Assembly (NCBI GenBank): GCA_947579605.1
Contig: OX388305.1
Span: forward strand, 25,743,542 to 25,807,541
Length of the DNA stretch: 64,000 bases
Source: Athripsodes cinereus
Lineage: Eukaryota; Arthropoda; Insecta; Trichoptera; Leptoceridae
Direction: 5' to 3'
Every line of letters starts with the position of its first letter. The stretch's first letter is position 1. A model generated the notes under the pieces. The model was given only the letters and a program-made list of their open reading frames with translations, was not told where the DNA came from and did not search any database. Made by a program: the position numbers and the translations under genes. This document shows positions 47,601-58,570 of this stretch, one piece after another.

Positions 47601-48461
47601 TCACTTCCAAGCAATAGATCTTCCTTATCATTTGACAGCTTATTTCCTAATTTTTAGCATTTTCAATTCTTATGATGAGTGTTTGGAGTAATATAAAACA
47701 GTACTATTAGCACATTATAAAACTACATATAAAATAATGGTAGTAGACATTAGCATAATTTAATATGTATTCCAAATCGATACCTTAATTCGCAGATTGG
47801 GTAACTCCATTTTTTGACAAAATGACTTAATGATGCCATAATGTTGACTGTATTCCAACACACATGCTAGGTAAATTTGAAGAATCCAACGTTATTACAA
47901 ATGCCCTAAAAACACCTCAAGAAAATTGGGTAACTCCAATGTTAGTATTCACAACACTGCAAATTGGGTAACTCCACCATTCTGTATGGAGACTTGCAAG
48001 AGATAGGTTGTGTATTAGGAATATTTTACAAAAAAGTGGTTTTGGATATCTTATCCTGTAAAAAAATGTTAGATAACTGTAACCATAAATATCAGCTTTA
48101 TTTTCTTCAATTTTTTAAAGTTTTTTTTTTATCATTTGCTCCTTATGTGATGTAGTTTATATGTAAGGAACTCACATTTTAAATAATGCAACTTTTGCAT
48201 GATTTACTACGTGGAATTTAATTATTACTGGATATGTTTGCGCACAAATTTTGAAGCTGATTTACTAATATTTTATTGTTTTTTAACACAATATATTATG
48301 TTATTATTTTTTAGTCAAATAAAAAATCTAGGTTTTAATACATTATTTTTTGATATATAAGGATTTGTTGAATCATGATTATTTTTAAATAAGCTCAAAA
48401 TCCGAAGAACTGAACGTGTATCTACATACATTACCTACTTATCATAAGTTATATTTCTCGA

Positions 48462-48600
48462 CCCACGGTTCTTGGTGGAAGTTCATATTAATAATTTTTA
48501 AAATGAAACACGATATATAGTTATTCCACTATTAACATTATTTATTTTGCAAGCCGGCAAGCAAGCCGCAACAAGCCGCTCTCATCGTCAGGCAAAAGTG
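48462..48600. repeat. F1 family copy
   Basis: CCCACGGTTCTTGGTGGAAG, then AAACACGATATATAGTTATT and CCACT as at 34468. The other end has AAGCCGGC and GCCGCTCTCATCGTCAGG, the inverse of GATGAGAGCGG. It is inserted in the TIR element. Confidence 0.65.
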
Positions 48601-48795
48601 AAATGTTTGCTTATCATTTTATAGATGAATAGCAGACTAAAGACTATGGTTAAATTGGTAGGTAACTGAAAATTGAAGGAGTGAAGAAAATCGTATGAGT
48701 GAAACAAATTTATCAAAGACAATTCGAGTTTTTATAATGGAGTTGGTCCATCATATTACTTGATAGTGGTAATCTTGCAGAAATCCAAAATATAA

Positions 48796-49002
48796 ATACC
48801 TACTGATGATAATAATTTAGATAATAATGCGACACAAGGGATATTGTTAGATGCACAGGCTTATGCTATTGATTATAATACTGCAACAGAGAAGGGCAGC
48901 ATAAGAGTCAACATCTAGTTAGTCCCATATTCAGAACATTTAGATTCTGATGAAAACTTTGAGACTTCTCTTGGAAAAAGGATGAATCATGGAGTAATAA
49001 AA
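48796..49002 (+). pseudogene. Possible transposase relic inside the TIR element
   Basis: About 69 codons in one frame with a single stop. They read DAQAYAIDYNTATEKGSIRV and, after the stop, an acidic stretch YSEHLDSDENFETS. The acidic composition is unlike chance AT-rich translation. I do not recognise the family. Confidence 0.25.
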
Positions 49003-49034
49003 ATTTAAAATTTAAATTTAAAAAATCAAAAGGA

Positions 49035-49075
49035 GGTGTGATAAACTCGCCCTCTGTATATTATTATTATTATTT
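49035..49075 (+). repeat. LINE 3'UTR family fragment
   Basis: GTGATAAACTCGCCCTCTGT followed by (ATT)n; the same text occurs at 19263 and 9860. Confidence 0.5.
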
Positions 49076-49564
49076 ATAAGATTACGGCAACCCGTCCCTT
49101 GTGGGACGATTTGTGCCAAGTACAAATTTCTTTTGGCGGATTTTAAAATCTTGAGATATACAGAGAGGGTATCAGTGTGCAAGAGGCAAGACACTTTGAT
49201 CGGATACTGGACTTCAGCTATCTCATAATACAAGTCGTAAAAGTCTCTTATTGGGCAACCTACCTCTGCATATGGATCACACCTTATTTGAATGCATTTT
49301 TTTTATAAAATTGTATATATTGTGATTAATGTACAGTAAAGAATGAATGAATAAATAAATAAATTGCCTCAAAGGAAGAAAAGCCTTGGCCCAAAAAATA
49401 TTGTCTGCTTAAATAATTTAAACGAGACTGAAAATATCTTCACGAAAATGGACTCAGGACTACCAGGATTTCTAAAATAATGCTCCACACGAATAATAAT
49501 TTTCACATTTTGTCACTCTTCATTATTTTTGTCTAGCTATCAACGAGTATATCTCTAAAGGTGC

Positions 49565-49857
49565 AACTTTTTTGTTCAACTATGTTCAACTCCGTGATAC
49601 AGGATAGACGATGTTCCAGGCTAGGTAATATCCTGAAAATGCTAATTGGCCAAAAAGAGCACCGGTCTTCCATCCGCAAGGATTCGCCAGCCCGTGATTT
49701 CCCTCTTTCACAATACACCGTTCTTATAACGACAACAGCAGAGCGCAGGAAATATCGTAGAAAGAGGTGACGCAATCGGCGCAGAGTCGCTCTGAATGGA
49801 GGAGGCTGGTTTCTGCCCTGTCCTCCCGAGAGGAGCGTTGATGATGATGATGATGAT
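49565..49857 (+). mobile_element. LINE 3' end with (GAT)n tail
   Basis: The frame encodes GNILKMLIGQKEHRSSIRKD, SPARDFPLSQY and TTTAERRKYRRKR before a stop. The 3'UTR TGGTTTCTGCCCTGTCCTCC and GAGGAGCGTTGATG then run into seven GAT units. The C-terminal SPARDFPLS text and microsatellite tail are typical of a non-LTR element. It is inserted in the TIR element. Confidence 0.65.
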
Positions 49858-50674
49858 GTTGAAATATTTATCCTATATATATTACTTCAATTTAATTTTA
49901 TTTTCATATAAAACACTTTAAAAATAACATTATTGTGAGACCAAACAGTATACAATACTTATAGGCAAATTGGGTAACTCCATCAATTATAGCATTTATT
50001 TTACAAAATCTATCACAGAAAATTGGGTAACTCCAAAAAAAGCCTACAAAACCATTATAAACATAATAATGTCATGGTCATTTTGTTACGAACATGTATC
50101 TACATCATGTAGATATTTTAGAATACGGAAAATAACAATAATAATATGCATAACAAAAATATTTAGTTTTTTGTCCGCCCTGTAAAGTAGCTATTTTGGA
50201 GTTACCCAATCTGCGAATTAAGGTATCGAAATGTTTAAAAACTACCACGATGTTACTGCAAATCGATACATAATTGTAATTAAAAAAATATTAAATTAAA
50301 TTCAGCGATGAGGTCCGTCTCAAATATCTTTTTCATCAAATGAAGAGGATGATCGATATGTGTGCTTCATGCAGTTAGTTCATTGGCTTCCTTGCACTGT
50401 GACGGTATAGACAAAAAATATTGTTTCATTCAACAATATTAAACTTCTAAGCAAAATTTCATTGACATACTCGGAAGTTTACATACATTTCTACCGTAGA
50501 GTTCAGAACTAAAAACGCATCATGAGTAATATACAAGCAACTCTTTGTTTACATATTAAAATAAAATGTGTAAGATATAAATAAACATAATATGTTATAT
50601 GAAAGAGATAAGATATATAAACGTGCTTCAGACTTTGTGACAACATGAAATACAGAGATTCACTTTTATGAACT

Positions 50675-50928
50675 CTGTACCTGAGAGCCATTTAGACTTA
50701 AGTGCTAAAATGCCATTTTCAAATTCAATTTTTTAATCGAAAAAATCTCAACATTTTACTAGTAATAAGCTGTATATAGTATACACAGCTTATTACATAG
50801 ACCCTATAGTATAGACCCTAAGCATTTATGTACCTAAGACTCACTACTAATGTGTTATTTTCGCTTTTTTCGTAACTTTGGCATTTTTGTCAAAAATGCA
50901 CTTAAGTCTTAATGGCTCTCAGGTACAG
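50675..50928. mobile_element. MITE, TIR CTGTACCTGAGAGCCATT, TSD AACT
   Basis: 254 bp with about 31-bp terminal inverted repeats (one mismatch) continuing into ACTTAAGTGC. The 4 bases AACT flank both ends (50671-50674, 50929-50932). A central hairpin TAATAAGCTGT/ACAGCTTATTA sits at about 50764-50796. No ORF. Family not named. Confidence 0.8.
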
Positions 50929-51054
50929 AACTAATCTTGAATCTATTTTGGTTACTATTTGCACTTTGAAATAGTTATTTATAAACACGGCATATGTTAA
51001 CACTTTTGCATACTAACTACAACTAACACATCTATACAACTAATACTATATTAA

Positions 51055-51215
51055 TATTACAGCATATCCCACAAGTGGGGTATCCAATAGAACAGACATG
51101 TGCAATAAACATATAAGCTTTCCTCTCCGTGCCAACAAAAATATAGACTTTTAGGATGGGTGGCAAACCTCATCGCTGAATTAAAGATGTAAAATGAATT
51201 TTATTCTATTTTGTC
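51055..51215 (-). repeat. R1 retroposon copy
   Basis: GCATATCCCACAAGTGGGGT, TCCTCTCCGTGCCAACAAAA, GGATGGGTGGCAAACCTCAT, then AAAGATGTAAAATGAA. The distal part (ACTTTCGAAAACCTACGG) appears separately at about 51585-51640. Confidence 0.75.
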
Positions 51216-51437
51216 ATCCGTGGGCCATTGTTTTGGCACTTGGAATCACTAAGTATAAAAGTTCGTTGTATCGAAGTTATTTCGAGTGTAAAAAGTCCAA
51301 AATTACTTCACATCGATGTACATACCTATATAAAAAATAATAATAAGTAAATAAATTGGTCAATGCCAAATAGGGTTAACAGTCCCATGTAACATTTCGT
51401 AGATGTTGTTAAAGACTTTTCCAACAACATGTCTTTT

Positions 51438-51461
51438 CACCTCTCTCTCTCTCTCTCTCTG
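51438..51461. repeat. (CT)n microsatellite
   Basis: About eleven CT units. Confidence 0.9.
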
Positions 51462-51464
51462 ACT

Positions 51465-51530
51465 CTACACAACCTGATCACTCGTAAACGAGTGGATGGC
51501 CTTTAAAGATAGAATAGAATAGACTCTACA
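51465..51530 (+). repeat. Repeat containing the palindrome CACTCGTAAACGAGTG
   Basis: CCTGATCACTCGTAAACGAG and TGGATGGCCTTTAAAGATAG; inverse of the block at 12700. Confidence 0.6.
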
Positions 51531-51640
51531 CAATCGAATGGCTTAAATATAAACGTATACCCTTTATTTTTTATATGAAGTACCTTTTACAGTACTTTCG
51601 AAAACCTACGGAAAATAGTGAGAAACCAATTTTATGCCGT

Positions 51641-52311
51641 TCCCTTACCTTCGAGTATGTTGAACTTTCAACTTGGTATAGGAATTTGAAGTTTTATATT
51701 TCACAACTTTATCGTTTTCATTTAACAATTTTGGGCAATACCCAGCTTAAGTGAGATACTACTATAGATTGGGTAGATAAATAATTGATAAAATATGACA
51801 CGACATGATTCTCCATTTCCTTATCATATTATAGTAACCTTGCTATAATTATGAGTGTAGGTTATTGTATAAATACAAATTATAACTGTGGGTTACATCA
51901 GATTGGTATTAATTGTCTATTCTAGCTATCACTATGGATTTCCTACATTTCTTTTTAAATAATTAAAAATAAGTTTCTCTAACTACACTAAAGAATTGGC
52001 GACTGTATTGTAAGTGGGTACATCTCTCGATTTACGATATCATTGTGTCTACAAATGTGATATTTTAGAACGAGTATACACAATGTGTATAAATTATATT
52101 ATCAATGCATACATAAGTTTGACTCATAAAATGACAACCACTTAATTGCACTTAGTTTCTTACACTTGATGGATTGCCTGTAGGTATACCACATTACCTT
52201 AAGGCCTGGAAATAAAATATATTGCCTGTAGGTATACCATAATTACCTTAAGGAAATAATAAACCTGATATTAGCACTCCCAAATCGTACAATAAATAAT
52301 ATTTTTTCATT
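51641..52311. other. AT-rich intron
   Basis: A 26-bp local duplication, TTGCCTGTAGGTATACCA with AATTACCTTAAGG, occurs at about 52175-52203 and 52222-52255. No gene recognised. Confidence 0.45.
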
Positions 52312-52675
52312 TTACTACTACGCCATGACAGCATATCCCACAAGTGGAGTTGCCAAAAGACCAGTTACATGTAATACACACAGGATCAAAGATCCTAGTG
52401 AGACTGTAAGTGTTCATGATGGTAATAATTGAAATATCTAGATTATTTATATGTATGTATTGTAATTTGTAATATATTATTATAATAATAAATAAAAAAA
52501 AAAAATGTAAAAAATATGCAAGCTATCTTCTCCATGCCAAAAATAATTTTCGACATTCAGAATATGTGGCAAACCTCATCGTTAAATATAATTTAAGATA
52601 TAAATCGTCTTTATTATTCAAACAACTGCCTTTTACAAGACACTTAAAAACTTATGGAAAATAGTGGTAGATCGT
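52312..52675 (-). repeat. R1 retroposon copy split by a LINE 3' fragment
   Basis: Left part TACTACTACGCCATGACAGC and CCCACAAGTGGAGTTGCC, right part TATGCAAGCTATCTTCTCC and GTGGCAAACCTCATCG. They are separated by a 130-bp poly(A)-tailed insert. Confidence 0.75.
52375..52504 (+). mobile_element. Short LINE/SINE 3' fragment with poly(A), TSD ATGTAA
   Basis: Inserted in R1 with ATGTAA on each side (52369-52374, 52505-52510). It runs from TACACACAGGATC to AATAATAAATAAAAAAAAAA. No coding part. Confidence 0.55.
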
Positions 52676-52851
52676 TCGTCGGTAGCCTGGAGGTAGAGTA
52701 TCGGCCTCATGAACAAGGGGTCCGCGGTTCGATCCCAGGTGCCGGCAAACTCCCCTTTCACGACACAAGCTTTTAGCTTACTGTGAAAGGTGTATAAGGT
52801 TGTATTTGGGTTTATAACAAAACCCAGATATATCTTTTTTAAAAAAAAAAA
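52676..52851 (+). mobile_element. tRNA-derived SINE
   Basis: Best of three copies. The A-box side is GTCGGTAGCCTGGAGGTAGA, the B-box is GCGGTTCGATCCCAGGTG, and the body is ACTCCCCTTTCACGACACAA, CTGTGAAAGGTGTATAAGG and GTATTTGGGTT. The pol III boxes are well kept, so the promoter could be active (inference). Confidence 0.8.
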
Positions 52852-53228
52852 TCAATTCTTGGCTGAGTAGGTACTCCACGGAACGTTTATTTTATTGTTG
52901 TTGTTATTGTATTTACTTTTATTAGTTGGTACGAGTATTATATTATTAATAAGTATAATTTCACGTTCTTTTCTCGTGACTGATAATAAATCAGAAAATA
53001 TTTATGTTTTGACTAGCACATTGATAACATTCACAATCCATAATAATAAATTTGATAGTGACAGTATGGGTAAAAGATTTAGGAATTCTCTGTGAATGTA
53101 AACAGTAGTAATTATCGCAACATCGATGTAAAATTTGAATTCTCGGAATCCCAAATAATCGATGTAAAAACACATTAATTACTTCATCGTATTTTAAAAT
53201 AATAAATTTTATTAGTTATATATATTAT
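52852..53228. other. AT-rich intron, nothing recognised
   Basis: No coding signal seen. Confidence 0.4.
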
Positions 53229-53232
53229 AGTA

Positions 53233-53883
53233 TGTAGACGCATTATTCCACTTTTATTTACTAGTTCTCAATTTATTCACAACTACCTTCCATTACACTT
53301 CCCTCCAAAACTTTCTCTGACTCCAGTCCACCCTTTTTTACATTGTCCAGCTAATTCAGTCGAAGAACTTGAGTCTCAGTTCAGGGATAATTGTAGAGTT
53401 CTTAGTTTGGTTTCATAGATCAAAAGAAAACAGAAGTTAAGTTAAATAACAAAACATTTATTCATGGTTCAAATTATTACTGTCCGGTTCAACACAAACA
53501 GACACACAGTTACATTTTACACAAGCACTTAATATTATACAACAAATTCTAAGTTAAGATTAATCAAGTCACTTATCACTATGTACAGTTTATTTTGATA
53601 CAGGTTTCAATTATTGTTTAGCACTTTTAACACAAGTTATTACTTTTCGGTTCAGCCACCGCCCAACGCAAAAGCGTCAGACGGGTGCTACCGAGGCCAG
53701 GGGCAGGGGACAAGTGAAGTTAGTTACAGAATGTTCAACATAGAGAAATTTAACGGAAGTCAAAATAGAGTTTTATTTAATATTTGCGGGATTCTTTCCT
53801 TCAAAAAAAAGTCAAACGGTAACTAAGTAAATTTTAATATGGAATACTCTAATAATTATCTATTGTTATTTTTAACTACGACA
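53233..53883 (-). repeat. LTR (3' LTR if the element is minus)
   Basis: 651 bp; begins TGTAGACGCATTATTCC and ends AACTACGACA on the plus strand. It contains a GC-richer patch at 53655-53710 (CGCCCAACGCAAAAGCGTC). The 70-codon plus ORF inside it is present in both LTRs but has no recognisable domain. Confidence 0.93.
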
Positions 53884-55626
53884 TTCCATCTCAAGTCATT
53901 TCACAAAGAAAAAAAATTAAAAAAAAGAAAAGTCTCATTGTTACGTTACAAAGTGGAAATTACAGTTACAGAGACTATCAAAACATCAATGGAAAATTAC
54001 AGTTGCACAGTGACATTACAGGAATTAATGATGATCAATCATGAGTTACATATATCAATACTTTTTTTTTTTTTTTTTTACAAAGTTTTTGTACTTAATT
54101 TCACCTTCTATCACAATCCTCATCAGGAATGTACACGTCATGAGCCAATAATGGGACCAAGAAGATGTACCGACAGGGCAGGTCGCAGATACGGAAATCG
54201 TAGACAATACCCTCGACATTCCTCCAAGCACACCATTACGAACTCAAGACAACAATTACAATATTACACATTATTTTCACAATTTCAACAATATAACCCT
54301 CAAACAACAACCCAACACCCAAGTAATTTCAGAATACATAGTTTGACAATAAAATAAAGGGGGGTAGTCAATCCGACCTTCAATCTTGCAACAATTATAC
54401 CTGAATTACCAATCTCATTACCGTTATACCTGATCTACCTCTATTCTAAGGGCGGCAATCTATACCCTATTGAATTAAACATGTTATTTCCATGGGGTGT
54501 TCGACCCATCTTGCACAGGCTTGACGACATATATCAGGTGTCCAACCTTTCGCGCGGAGCTTTTCCAAGCGAACCTGTACGTAACATTTGAGCGTCCTCA
54601 ATCTCTTACAATGACAATGGCTTGTCGGGCTAGCTCCGACTGGCGACCACAGGAGGTTCCAGACGAGCAAATACAAATTTAAAAAAAAAAACTTAACTAA
54701 ATTCGAGTTATGCTTGACTTTCTATAGGGTGAGACGATTAGTCACACCTCTAAATCAGCATAACTCCGGAGATGAACAGGGAAGAGTGCGAATCATCCAA
54801 CTGACTCCGTAACATTCATTCTTGACATTTGAACATTACTGATAGGGTACGCATGCCTATACAGTAATAATGTCGAAATGACCAACAGGTTCACATACCA
54901 AGTGAGAACCTTGTCATTAAAATTTTGGTGAACCAGACAATTTGAAACAATCTAAACACTACAAAATTTTCCTTTTACCGATGCAACCTTGACCCTTTAA
55001 TACAATTGTTACAATTATTATCTACTATCCCAATTAGTGACAACCTTTCACACACTTTTATACTTCAACATTTATGGCTCAATCTGACATACTTCATACT
55101 TTTATACCTTCCATCCTTCAACTATCATAAGACGTACAACAGTTACCACATAAGTAGGAGATTGGTAAGAAACCAATTACAAAAGAAAACGACTAAATAT
55201 TATACTTTCGTATAAGGAAGGGTCGAAATTGCATCCGGTTTTTCTTAACATCCTAACTTAAAATTAAACAAGTATTGTCCCTTGCCTGAGCCAGTGGGGG
55301 AGTTCAGATCTTAATGAATAAGTTGCATGTTGAAATGGCTAGCTTAAGAGATGGAAAGGCAACCTCATTCACCCAAAGGCACAAACAAGAGAGAAATTCA
55401 CAATACAAAAGGTTGAGCGCCACGAAATTCATATTTTAAATTTTTTTTACAAAATTCCTTCAGAGTCTGAATTGCGAAGATCCTCTGAGGCATACTTAAA
55501 ATTAACAAGTTTACACGTACCTGAGCTGTAGTGATTACATACATTATTCTGATATGGTAACAAGATTCATTATATACTATTACAGGTTTTCCAATTTCTA
55601 AGTTATTTTACTTTTTCTATTTATCA

Positions 55627-55808
55627 AAACAATGGAATTTCAATACGTCCTTTGACAGTGACGTCATTACAGTACATACATTTTCATGGCATGGCGACAA
55701 GACAAGTTATATATTATTACAAGTTTTCAAATTTTCTAAGTTTTTAATCAACACAAACAATGAAATTTCAATACGTCATTTGACAGTGACGTCATTACAG
55801 TACATACA
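55627..55808. repeat. Duplicated 54-bp block with TGACGTCA sites
   Basis: Copies at 55627-55680 and 55755-55808, period 128, differ at about three positions. Weaker similarity extends upstream (TTATATACTATTACAGG, TTATATATTATTACAAG). Each copy has the CREB-type palindrome TGACGTCA (55659-55666, 55787-55794) and TTTGACAGTGACG. It lies inside the LTR element. Confidence 0.75.
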
Positions 55809-55993
55809 GCTCAAGCAGGGTCAGTGTGATTTAAAACTTCTTAACCTAATACATCAATCGTAAATAAAAAAAAAACAACTCTTTCGAACTTGTTGCATAG
55901 TCAAGTGCAATGTAGAGAAAAATTTGAAGCTATACTTTAATAATGTCTTTAACATGGAAATGAAAAGTTTACATTCACTGGAGCATAAGTAGA

Positions 55994-56275
55994 TCAAGCT
56001 CGAGGTGTTACATGAGGATGAGTAACGGAACGGTCGCAACTGGGGACACTTTCCTCAGCAGCGATAGCACAACTAGAATTGGTAACATGCAGCAAGGTAG
56101 TATTTTCTAAAAGTTGAGGAACATTTGAAATTTTGTTATTAAATACCTTACATTGTTCACGTAGATCATTAAGTGACTGCGCAGGTTCTACACCTCTTTG
56201 GGATAAAGCATGCTTCAATGTTTTTGTGTTTGATTTTTCCACCCGAGGGATGGGCGTAATTAAGTATTCAGACAT
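55994..56275 (-). CDS. Short gag-like ORF, SAP-like N-terminal part (uncertain)
   Basis: 93 codons from an ATG at 56275. Residues 16-37 (TLKHALSQRGVEPAQSLNDL and following) resemble the helix-turn-helix pattern of SAP-type or gag N-terminal modules, with LK, RG and a later L-x-x-L spacing. The remainder is Ser/Thr-rich. It is in the inferred sense strand of the LTR element, about 1.4 kb inside the 5' LTR. It is far shorter than a functional gag and has no CCHC knuckle. It may be a truncated gag or a chance ORF. Confidence 0.35.
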   Translation of the reverse strand: MSEYLITPIPRVEKSNTKTLKHALSQRGVEPAQSLNDLREQCKVFNNKISNVPQLLENTTLLHVTNSSCAIAAEESVPSCDRSVTHPHVTPRA

Positions 56276-57375
56276 TTTGAAATTAAAAAAAATCAGTTGT
56301 ATTTCAATTACCTGACTTCAAAAAAAATTCAACTGCGGTTCGCAGAGGGTTAACAATTTCAATCGTGTTCACTAAGAGTTAAACCAACAAGTTCAAAATT
56401 CAATTGCTACAAAACAAAAATTTACATTTATTTTCAATTGTTACTTAACGTCCACAAAGGGTTAAGTGTACTTACATTTTCAAATTCGTAAAAGGTTGTG
56501 AAAGGTTAACATTATTTTATTTCAACTTAGTTCAAAAAATTATTTCCACAAAAAAAATTAATTATTAATTTAACTCTTTGTCCCAGCACTAGTTCACTAT
56601 GCATTAAACCATAGATGATATTGCATTCAAAAGTTCTCTATAGAATCAACATTACAACTCTAATTGTTTCAAAATTCTTTTAACGAATTTAATATTCACA
56701 ACCAAGGACACAAATCTACCTTTAAGATAAAATCAAAACAAAAATTTATCATCAAAATGAAATTCCCCATCAGAAGCTACCACACATACAAACTTATTAT
56801 TATGTATAGCTAGGTAGGCACAACAACATTGGTACAATTTTGAGACATTTCAACAATCAATTACTGCTCTGCAAGACTGCAAATTGCACACTGGATCTTG
56901 ATGAGAAAAGAAAAAGAACTATAACAATACATTACGATTCTCCAGGCGCAATAGATGTTTCCTTCCTTGGTACCTAGCCTTCAATGACGTAACCAAAAAG
57001 AACGTTGAACAATTATCGGAATATTAATTTGTTGTATTCACATCTGTAGTGGAACTGCTCTACGGTCATCAAAAACGCTGGAACATGGCCTCATCATTCA
57101 TTCATCTCTTGAAAATATCCACCGCTTGGCTCTGTATCAGGGTATCCTCACAGGCAGAACAACTGGAGAAACGCTTCTTGGACATTTGGTCTGAATTATG
57201 TTTCATTCAGACATTGAAGTCATTGTTCGAAGGAACTTGAAATCATCTAGCACTGTTTAATATTGTTTTACTTGAGTACCAAACGTACAATTGTACTTAT
57301 TTATTTGCAAAAAACTGTATTTAATTATTTTATTATTATTATAAAACGTTTAAAACTAGAATTGATATTTATCTT

Positions 57376-57543
57376 TCACTTATTCTTCGTAACCGTTGTT
57401 ATTTTTAAACTTTTGTTGGAGAGACGAAACATGACGTTGCGTGTTCTGTGTTGACCGTGTGAGTTGAGTCGTTTTAGAATTGAGCCGTGTCTTCGGGCGT
57501 GGCTCGAGAAAATTACGTTGCAAAACGCAATTGCGTTGGCCAT
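57376..57543 (-). CDS. 55-codon ORF in the LTR-element leader (uncertain)
   Basis: It starts at an ATG in a good context (AAGATGGCC) just inside the inferred 5' LTR. The product is basic (Arg/Lys/His-rich) and the local composition is less AT-rich than its surroundings. No domain recognised. It could be a leader ORF or chance. Confidence 0.2.
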   Translation of the reverse strand: MANAIAFCNVIFSSHARRHGSILKRLNSHGQHRTRNVMFRLSNKSLKITTVTKNK

Positions 57544-57668
57544 CTTGAATGTTCTAATGCGTCGAAATTTTAATTAGGTTATCACATAACAAAACTAATT
57601 GTATCTATTTTTACACTGAATTTATCACTATGAAACCAAATCTGGCCACACGTTGCAGGCGTCATTTA

Positions 57669-58319
57669 TGTAGACGCATTATTCCACTTTTATTTACTAG
57701 TTCTCAATTTATTCACAACTACCTTCCATTACACTTCCCTCCAAAACTTTCTCTGACTCCAGTCCACCCTTTTTTACATTGTCCAGCTAATTCAGTCGAA
57801 GAACTTGAGTCTCAGTTCAGGGATAATTGTAGAGTTCTTAGTTTGGTTTCATAGATCAAAAGAAAACAGAAGTTAAGTTAAATAACAAAACATTTATTCA
57901 TGGTTCAAATTATTACTGTCCGGTTCAACACAAACAGACACACAGTTACATTTTACACAAGCACTTAATATTATACAACAAATTCTAAGTTAAGATTAAT
58001 CAAGTCACTTATCACTATGTACAGTTTATTTTGATACAGGTTTCAATTATTGTTTAGCACTTTTAACACAAGTTATTACTTTTCGGTTCAGCCACCGCCC
58101 AACGCAAAAGCGTCAGACGGGTGCTACCGAGGCCAGGGGCAGGGGACAAGTGAAGTTAGTTACAGAATGTTCAACATAGAGAAATTTAACGGAAGTCAAA
58201 ATAGAGTTTTATTTAATATTTGCGGGATTCTTTCCTTCAAAAAAAAGTCAAACGGTAACTAAGTAAATTTTAATATGGAATACTCTAATAATTATCTATT
58301 GTTATTTTTAACTACGACA
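57669..58319 (-). repeat. LTR (5' LTR if the element is minus)
   Basis: Same length and sequence as 53233-53883 by direct reading. If the element is minus, its U3 promoter would lie at the right-hand end. Confidence 0.93.
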
Positions 58320-58397
58320 AGTATATATCGAATAGTTTTTATTTTTAAACGAATGTTTAATGTAATCGGTTCTATAAAATAATACTGTTTTAGTGTT

Positions 58398-58550
58398 AAA
58401 TAAAATAAATAAATAAATAAATCTTTATTGGCCATAATCATAAACACTAAAATTCAACATTTCAAAAACGTGACAATTAACAAAATCAGGCCAAAAGGCA
58501 GACTTGTTGCTAAACAACGTCTTCCAGTCAACCCTAAAACATTAACATGA
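58398..58550 (-). repeat. LINE 3'UTR relic, minus
   Basis: Minus-strand reading ends GGCCAATAAAGATTTATTTA with an ATTT tail; upstream is TTTAGCAACAAGTCTGCC. This is a typical non-LTR 3' end without a coding part. Confidence 0.55.
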
Positions 58551-58570
58551 AAAAAAATTATACCTACCTA

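Larger units (their letters stand above)
47777..50229. mobile_element. TIR DNA transposon with ATTGGGTAACTCCA subterminal array
   Basis: Perfect 33-bp terminal inverted repeats (47777-47809, 50197-50229) begin TCGATACCTTAATTCGCAG. The 14-mer ATTGGGTAACTCCA lies in both TIRs and again at 47925, 47963, 49969 and 50022, six exact copies confined to the two ends. TCGA is self-complementary, so it may be a 4-bp duplication outside a 29-bp TIR starting TACC; TA is another option. The interior contains an F1 copy, LINE debris and a short in-frame relic (48796-49002) but no intact transposase. Such end arrays usually bind transposase (family knowledge; role here inferred). Confidence 0.9.
53233..58319 (-). 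mobile_element. Non-autonomous LTR retrotransposon with identical 651-bp LTRs
   Basis: Two direct repeats of exactly 651 bp (53233-53883, 57669-58319) read as identical, with TGT...ACA ends and the 4-bp duplication AGTA (53229-53232, 58320-58323). Minus orientation is inferred from the purine tract GAGATGGAA directly before one LTR and an AATAAA signal on the minus strand inside each LTR. The 3785-bp interior has no recognisable protease, RT or integrase, so it would depend on a helper. No TGG-type primer binding site is adjacent to the LTR. Identical LTRs mean very recent insertion. The superfamily is unresolved. Confidence 0.9.

Noticed and set aside
53614..53826. 70-codon ORF repeated at 58050-58262 as a conserved gene pair
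   Set aside because: The two copies are identical because they lie in the two LTRs, not because of protein conservation.
53839..54357. 172-codon plus ORF in the LTR element
   Set aside because: Runs through poly(A) and poly(T) tracts (Lys and Phe runs), low complexity, and is antisense to the inferred element orientation.
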